This document shows positions 5,669 through 9,800 of a stretch of DNA of 9,800 nt, piece by piece (the first letter of the stretch is position 1; each line of letters begins with the position of its first letter). Origin of the DNA: Chitinophagales bacterium. Its GTDB lineage: Bacteria > Bacteroidota > Bacteroidia > Chitinophagales > Chitinophagaceae. Under the pieces are notes generated by a model. That model was not told the origin of the DNA. It was given only the letters and a program-made list of their open reading frames with translations, and ran no database searches. Position numbers and translations under genes: made by a program. The stretch covers positions 1 to 9,800 of the forward strand of contig JANXYS010000360.1 of the NCBI GenBank assembly GCA_025355935.1, in the 5' to 3' direction.

Positions 5669-6610
5669 ATGACTACAATTGCTCTGGATATGATGGGCGG
5701 TGACTTTGCCCCGTTAGAGGCAGTAAAAGGGGTTTCGGCCTTTCGTGCAGAAAATGATGAAGATATCCAGCTACTTTTAATCGGGGCTGAGGGCAAGATT
5801 TCAGAGTTGCTGAATACTTACCTCCCTGCTTCATCAGGTTATACAATCATTCATGCGTCGCAGGTAATTGGTATGCATGAGCATCCAACCCGGGCGCTTA
5901 AGGAAAAGCAGCAATCCTCTATTGCCATCGGGTTCCAGTTACTAGCTTCTGGCAAAGCCGATGCTTTTATTAGTGCGGGTAATACCGGGGCGATGATGGT
6001 TGGCGCATTATTTAGTATTAAAGCTATCGAAGGCGTACTCCGGCCTACGATCGGCGCGTATATTCCCCGCGAAAATGGCAAGCTTGGCCTGTTGGTTGAT
6101 GTTGGTTTGAATTCTGATTGTAAGCCCGAAAATCTCACTCAGTTCGCCACCCTCGGCAGTTTATTTGCTGAACACATTTTAAATACTCCCAATCCCAAAA
6201 CAGGGTTGATCAATATAGGCGAAGAAGAAGGAAAGGGCAATCTTTTAGCCCAGGCGGCTTATCCCCTGCTTAAAGCAAATTCACAGATCCATTTTATCGG
6301 TAACATTGAGGGACGCGATATTTTACTGGACAAGGCGGACGTAATGGTCTGCGATGGATTCACCGGTAACGTGATTTTAAAACTTGCCGAAAGCATGCAC
6401 GACCTGGTGCAACGCAGGGGTATTAAAGACGATCATTTTGATCGCTTCAACTTTGAAACTTATGGCGGGGTACCCGTACTGGGCGTTTCCAAGCCCGTAA
6501 TAATCGGACACGGTATATCAGGTTCATCGGCTTTCAAAAATATGATTAATATTGCTTCGCGTATGATCAGGACCGACCTCTCAGGAAAGATCAGGGAAAG
6601 TTTTTCCTGA
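5669..6610 (+). CDS. plsX: phosphate acyltransferase PlsX
   Basis: This 313-residue protein is PlsX, the peripheral-membrane enzyme that converts acyl-ACP and phosphate to acyl-phosphate for PlsY, the first step of phosphatidic acid synthesis. Motifs seen in order are ALDMMGGDFAP (5-15), ISAGNTGAMM (101-110), LLVDVGLNSDCKPENL (141-156), INIGEEEGKGN (181-191), GNIEGRDI (211-218), CDGFTGNVILKLAES (228-242) and a closing HGISGSSAFKN (281-291). The length is shorter than the E. coli protein (about 356) but usual for Bacteroidota, and no motif is missing. It follows rpmF by 87 bp, across the hairpin. In many bacteria fabH comes next. Here the stop codon lies inside a hairpin and no fabH follows. 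Confidence 0.95.
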   Translation: MTTIALDMMGGDFAPLEAVKGVSAFRAENDEDIQLLLIGAEGKISELLNTYLPASSGYTIIHASQVIGMHEHPTRALKEKQQSSIAIGFQLLASGKADAFISAGNTGAMMVGALFSIKAIEGVLRPTIGAYIPRENGKLGLLVDVGLNSDCKPENLTQFATLGSLFAEHILNTPNPKTGLINIGEEEGKGNLLAQAAYPLLKANSQIHFIGNIEGRDILLDKADVMVCDGFTGNVILKLAESMHDLVQRRGIKDDHFDRFNFETYGGVPVLGVSKPVIIGHGISGSSAFKNMINIASRMIRTDLSGKIRESFS

Positions 6611-6615
6611 TCTTT
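6586..6615 (+). terminator. hairpin over the plsX stop codon
   Basis: AAAGATCAGG (6586-6595) is perfectly complementary to CCTGATCTTT (6606-6615), with a 10-nt spacer that can itself partly pair. The plsX TGA (6608-6610) is in the second arm. No T-run follows, so it may protect the mRNA end rather than terminate alone. Confidence 0.5.
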
Positions 6616-6620
6616 AAGAT

Positions 6621-6665
6621 ACGAACACTTTCACACGAATCACACGAATTAGTTCGCACGAATTC
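6621..6665. repeat. ACGAA(TT) repeat cluster
   Basis: ACGAA occurs at 6621, 6635, 6644 and 6658 (steps of 14, 9 and 14 bp). Three of the copies share a longer form: TCACACGAA, TCACACGAATT and TCGCACGAATT. The cluster lies directly between the plsX hairpin and the amidohydrolase remnant. Confidence 0.7.
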
Positions 6666-6677
6666 TCCATTTTAGAA

Positions 6678-7014
6678 CAGGAATATCAAGCTTTTAACAA
6701 AAGCCTTAGCCTCGAAAAATTAAAAATAGTCTGTGGCACCGACATCGGAAGTTTCCCATGGACTGTTAATCAGGCCAAAGAACTTTAGTACTATGTGAAA
6801 AATACAGGCTTCACACCCCTTGAAGCAATAAAGACGGCTACCATTAATGCCGCTGAATTGTTGGCAGTCGACAATCAACTCGGATCATTAGAAAAAAGAT
6901 TTTATTGCAGATATCATAGCAGTTAAGGGAAATCCTTTGGATAACATTACTCTTCTCCAACAAGTCGAATTTGTAATGAAAGAGGGAATGATATATAAGC
7001 AATCTATAAAATAG
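6678..7014 (+). pseudogene. decayed 3' end of an amidohydrolase gene
   Basis: Read in the frame of 6678, the translation gives KIVCGTDIGSFPW, then EL, a TAG stop at 6786-6788, then YYVKNTGFTPLEAIKTATIN, AAELLAVDNQLGSLEK. After a frame change near 6898-6903 it continues as FIADIIAVKGNPLDNITLL and then QQVEFVMKEGMIYKQSIK, ending at TAG 7012-7014. This is the C-terminal part of an imidazolonepropionase-like amidohydrolase (the GTD aspartate is a metal ligand, and the ADIIAVKGNP segment closes the composite domain). Roughly three quarters of the gene, including the HxH motif, is absent. One extra T in the TTTT run at 6900-6903 explains the frameshift, and one base change (probably GAG to TAG) explains the stop. 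It is very unlikely to make a functional product. The upstream boundary is approximate. Confidence 0.85.
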
Positions 7015-7300
7015 GATCGCTTAACTTAAGTTTTTATCAGTAGCGAATTAGCTCAAGATTAGTTTTAAATTTCGACTTTTAATTATAGATTTATCTCTTC
7101 AGGAAAGGGTTAACAGTTGGTTTCCCAACTGCAAAACCAGCCTGGGTTTGCAGTATTTTGAAATTGCATAATGATGTAAGAGTCCGAGGTTTAATAGATT
7201 AAATGAGGGGACATTAATTGAACTGGCGCAGAAGCAAGTTTTAGCTCATACTCTAATATTTCCTTTTTCATATTCATCATCAGAGGTAACTAAAATTATT
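7015..7300. other. gene-free stretch with two overlapping hairpins
   Basis: CAGTTGG (7114-7120) pairs perfectly with CCAACTG (7125-7131) around TTTC. CTGCAAAACC (7129-7138) pairs with GGGTTTGCAG (7144-7153) apart from one mismatch. They share the CTG at 7129-7131, so only one can form fully. On the - strand about 35 codons stay open here without a start codon, which might be a worn gene end or a short dispersed repeat. Otherwise I see nothing recognisable before the transporter gene. Confidence 0.45.
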
Positions 7301-8779
7301 TTGAAAACAGACATTGCCTTCCCAGTTCAAAAAATAAAACATCCTAAAGAATTATACCGCCTGTCATTGGTATTGTTCTGGGATCGCTTTGGTTATTATG
7401 GCATCATAGCGTTGCTGATTGCATACATGGTTAGCCAGATGCATTTTGAACAAGTGAAAGGGTACGCGATCTTTGGTAGCTTCGCTGCGCTTTCCTATGG
7501 TCTTCCCCTGTTCGGCGGAGTTCTAGCGGATAAAATTTTAGGTAAGAGAAGATCCCTTATATGGGGTGGTTTGCTTCACTTTATCGGGTTAAGTTGTATC
7601 GCCTTGCCCTACCAATATTCTTTTTTTATCGGATTGGCTATCTATGTTACGGGAAGTGGTTTCTTCGGGGGCAATGCTAAAGCTTTATTGGGTGATTTTT
7701 ATGAAACGGAAGACACGAAGGGAAAGGATGCAGGATTTATCATTTGGTATGGGTTATTTAACCTGGGTGTAGCTTTAGGAGCAATCATCTGCGGTTATAT
7801 CGGTCAGGAAGTCAACTGGCATCTCGGTTTTGCAGTAGCTGCTTTCGGTGCTTTATTATCATTACTAAGTATGGTATTAGGCATCAATAAAAAATTTGGT
7901 CAGCCGTTAGACTCCACTACAACGAAACAAAAGATGATTGGAGGTATCAGTGCAGAAATGCTGGTTTATTTGTTGACAATTCCCTTTATTATAATAGTAA
8001 TTTTTATCTTTTCGCATCCTTCGGTCATGAATTTTATTTTGCCAACACTAACTATTATTTCTTTTTTATACATCGTTTACAAGGCATTCAGTTTTACCAA
8101 ATCCGAACGCTTCAAATTATTTGCTGCGCTAATTGGTTTTTTGGTTTGGATATTATTTTTGGCTTTGTACGAACAAAGTAGCGGATCATTCAACCTGTTC
8201 GTGTTACATAACATGGATTTCAGGGTCGGTAATGTAACCTTGCCTGGATTGGCTATCAACAATTTTCTGCCTGGCTTTTTGCCTGCTATAATGATGCCAC
8301 TGATGATATTTATCTGGCGAAAGCTAAGCCTGTACGGGAATGAACCCGGAACGATCATGAAATTTATTATAGGCTTCCTATTTATGGCTTCTTTTTTTGC
8401 CTTGTTTTGGTGGGGATGCAGGTTGTTTAGTGGTACAGGGCTGGTGCCTGTTTACTTTTTGTTCGGCGGATATGTTTTGATGGAATTTAGTGAACTCTGT
8501 ATCGGACCTATTCTGTATTCATTCACTTATAAATTATCTCCCAAATCAATTGTAAGCACCATGATGGGTGTACTGGGAATAGCGGCATCATCTGGTGAGT
8601 ATCTTGCCAGTAAAATCGGTAGCCTTACGTCTGTGCCCTCTGAGATTACAGATCCGGTTCTTTCCCTGCCTTACTTCAGTAAAATATATGGTGGGCTGGC
8701 GGTGTTAAGCATTGGTGTTGCTGTGGTCTTTGTTTTACTGCGGCCTGTATTTAAAAAACTGATGCAGGATGTACATTAG
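7301..8779 (+). CDS. POT-family (peptide) MFS transporter with altered ExxER motif
   Basis: This 492-residue inner-membrane protein has about 12-14 helices and the marks of the proton-coupled oligopeptide transporter family. They are HPKELYRLSLVLFWDRFGYYG (14-34), GGVLADKILGKRRSLIWG (72-89), GSGFFGGNAKALLGDFY (118-134), DAGFIIWYGLFNLGVALGA (143-161), YEQSSGSFNLF (290-300) and MEFSELCIGP (394-403) with SPKSIVSTMMG (413-423). Family members import di- and tripeptides, sometimes other solutes, with protons. Unusually, the N-terminal ExxERFxYY reads LFWDRFGYY here, so the first glutamate is Leu25 and the second is Asp28. Coupling or substrate may therefore differ. The start is TTG at 7301. The frame stays open upstream to 7175 without an ATG, and the next in-frame ATG would remove helix 1. 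AGAGG (7282-7286) is a possible but distant ribosome site. Confidence 0.88.
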   Translation: MKTDIAFPVQKIKHPKELYRLSLVLFWDRFGYYGIIALLIAYMVSQMHFEQVKGYAIFGSFAALSYGLPLFGGVLADKILGKRRSLIWGGLLHFIGLSCIALPYQYSFFIGLAIYVTGSGFFGGNAKALLGDFYETEDTKGKDAGFIIWYGLFNLGVALGAIICGYIGQEVNWHLGFAVAAFGALLSLLSMVLGINKKFGQPLDSTTTKQKMIGGISAEMLVYLLTIPFIIIVIFIFSHPSVMNFILPTLTIISFLYIVYKAFSFTKSERFKLFAALIGFLVWILFLALYEQSSGSFNLFVLHNMDFRVGNVTLPGLAINNFLPGFLPAIMMPLMIFIWRKLSLYGNEPGTIMKFIIGFLFMASFFALFWWGCRLFSGTGLVPVYFLFGGYVLMEFSELCIGPILYSFTYKLSPKSIVSTMMGVLGIAASSGEYLASKIGSLTSVPSEITDPVLSLPYFSKIYGGLAVLSIGVAVVFVLLRPVFKKLMQDVH

Positions 8780-9088
8780 CTTTGTTAATAAATCTTATAT
8801 GGAACTATAATTTATTTTCTTGAAGCAATGGCCCAGGATCAGCTTGACCATTTATTAACTGCACTTTGAAGTAATAAAAAAATTTTGTTTCTTTAATCGA
8901 AGTCCGGCGGATTAGTAGTTTTTCCCAAATCTTGTCATATTCGACATTAACCCCCGATTTTATTAAGACATCAATAGAAAATGTGTTCCGAAAAAATAGA
9001 GCTATCAAGATGGCAAATAACCCGGAATTAAAATATTGATGAAGGAAATTTTAATTAGAATTTTATTCAGGCATCAAATTAAAATCTT
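8780..9088. other. 309-bp gene-free stretch before the dioxygenase gene
   Basis: This AT-rich gap holds the hairpin at 8787-8816 and, near its right end, three copies of one 9-mer: AATTAAAAT at 9026-9034 and 9077-9085, and its reverse complement ATTTTAATT at 9048-9056. A 67-codon open frame on the - strand (8805-9008) has no recognisable motif. I cannot exclude a small or decayed gene there. No TAnnTTTG promoter element was found for the dioxygenase gene. Confidence 0.5.
8787..8816 (+). terminator. AT-only hairpin after the transporter gene
   Basis: AATAAAT (8787-8793) pairs with ATTTATT (8810-8816), and TATA (8796-8799) pairs with TATA (8806-8809), with a 2-nt bulge and a 6-nt loop. It starts 8 nt after the stop codon. 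The stem has no G-C pairs, so it is at best a weak terminator. Confidence 0.35.
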
Positions 9089-9800
9089 ATGAAGCGAAGA
9101 ACATTTATTAAGAATTCCACATCAACGGCTTTTGGAATAGCAGCCTTTGGAACCATTAATTGGAATGGAACAGGCTTTGAAGGGGACACTGCGACCACCA
9201 GCGATATTTTAGGTCCGTTTTATCGCCCCGGCTCACCGATGCGGAGCAACCTGATTCCCGCCGGATCAACAGGTGATGTAATGCATCTGGAAGGATTTAT
9301 TTTTAAGGAAGACGGCAAAACACCTTTATCCAATGTACTTATCGAAGCATGGCAATGTGATGAACATGAACATTATGATAATGTTTCTGATGACTATCTA
9401 TTTCGGGGAGCAGTAAAAACGGGTAGGGATGGAAAATATGCTTTCAAGACTATAGTGCCCGTACCATACAAAGACGATGATTCCTGGAGACCGGCACATA
9501 TTCACATGAGAATTTCAAGTAGTGATCATCAGGATCTGATAACACAGATATATTTTAAAGGTGATCCCCATATCGAAGAGGACGCAGCTGCTAAATCTTC
9601 TCAATCCGTTAACCGAATTTTGGAAATAAAGAAGAATGCGTCCAACGAAAAGTCTGTAAAGTTTGATGTTGTGATGAGCAAGACCTTTAAATTGAATGAG
9701 GCAGGATATAAAAGAATCACAGGGCTCTATAAGTTGAAAGACGGAATAGCTGAATTCGAAAGAGAGGACGATTTACTCTTTTTTAAACTAAACGGACAAT
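9089..9800 (+). CDS. Tat-exported intradiol ring-cleavage dioxygenase, 3' end outside window
   Basis: Translation from ATG 9089 stays open for 237 codons to the window edge. The N-terminus MKRRTFIKNSTSTAFGIAA is a twin-arginine signal (RRTFIK, then a hydrophobic stretch), so the folded metalloprotein should be exported. The mature part has the intradiol dioxygenase pattern TTSDILGPFYRPGSP (36-50), then a beta-sandwich segment LSNVLIEAWQCD (80-91). The four expected iron(III) ligands are Tyr96 (EHYDN), Tyr127 (VPYKDD), His137 and His139 (RPAHIHMRI). Relatives open catechol- or protocatechuate-type rings between the hydroxyls. This diverged, exported subgroup resembles proteins annotated only as intradiol dioxygenases, so the substrate is unknown. 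The tail past residue 180 is long and lysine-rich. No other aromatic-degradation gene is visible in the window. Confidence 0.88.
   Translation, partial: MKRRTFIKNSTSTAFGIAAFGTINWNGTGFEGDTATTSDILGPFYRPGSPMRSNLIPAGSTGDVMHLEGFIFKEDGKTPLSNVLIEAWQCDEHEHYDNVSDDYLFRGAVKTGRDGKYAFKTIVPVPYKDDDSWRPAHIHMRISSSDHQDLITQIYFKGDPHIEEDAAAKSSQSVNRILEIKKNASNEKSVKFDVVMSKTFKLNEAGYKRITGLYKLKDGIAEFEREDDLLFFKLNGQ

Noticed and set aside
8805..9008. 67-codon open frame on the - strand
   Set aside because: No motif, no promoter element and low-complexity AT-rich sequence. It could be a small gene or remnant, but nothing supports calling it.
1..9800. CRISPR array, tRNA, rRNA, transposase or phage genes
   Set aside because: No regularly spaced repeat-spacer array, no tRNA or rRNA signature and no transposase-like frame could be seen. 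The 41-42-bp spaced 8-mers at 4379-4469 are too short and too few to be a CRISPR.

Overview
This window looks like an ordinary chromosomal stretch from a member of the Bacteroidota, most likely of the Chitinophagales/Sphingobacteriales type. The reasons are a moderately AT-rich sequence, start codons without a clear Shine-Dalgarno, a TAnnTTTG-type -7 promoter element at 4765-4772, a signal peptide ending in ...AQ, and families common in that phylum (DUF3810, the DUF177/rpmF/plsX cluster). No gene was compared with a database. All names come from recognising motifs and overall sequence style.

Left part (1-2630): the 3' end of a DUF2130-type gene (+) meets, tail to tail, a gene for an Sfp-type 4'-phosphopantetheinyl transferase (-). 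Divergent from the latter are dcd (dCTP deaminase) and an exported SxxK/KGG serine hydrolase (+), ending at a hairpin that also faces the next, convergent pair. Middle (2631-4262, -): a DUF3810 membrane protein with an HEVAH metal site, followed by a TspO/MBR protein.

Centre right (4263-6616): a 530-bp gene-free region with several repeats, palindromes and hairpins leads to a DUF177 (YceD-like) gene, rpmF (ribosomal protein L32) and plsX (phosphate acyltransferase). This is the classic cluster joining translation and lipid synthesis, but fabH, the usual next gene, is absent. A strong two-part hairpin separates rpmF from plsX, and another hairpin covers the plsX stop codon. The phosphopantetheinyl transferase (which makes holo acyl carrier protein or carrier domains) and PlsX (which uses acyl-ACP) are linked in metabolism but not in one operon.

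Right part (6617-9800): an ACGAA repeat cluster, then the decayed 3' end of an amidohydrolase gene (one in-frame stop, one frameshift), then a region with two overlapping hairpins. Next come a POT-family peptide/MFS transporter gene whose ExxER proton-coupling motif is altered, and the start of a gene for a Tat-exported intradiol ring-cleavage dioxygenase that runs off the window edge.

I did not find a convincing new multi-gene system. The best candidates for a second look are the phased GCTACAAA repeats in 4343-4469, the rpmF-plsX hairpin, the unusual POT transporter, and the repeat-bordered gene remnant after plsX.
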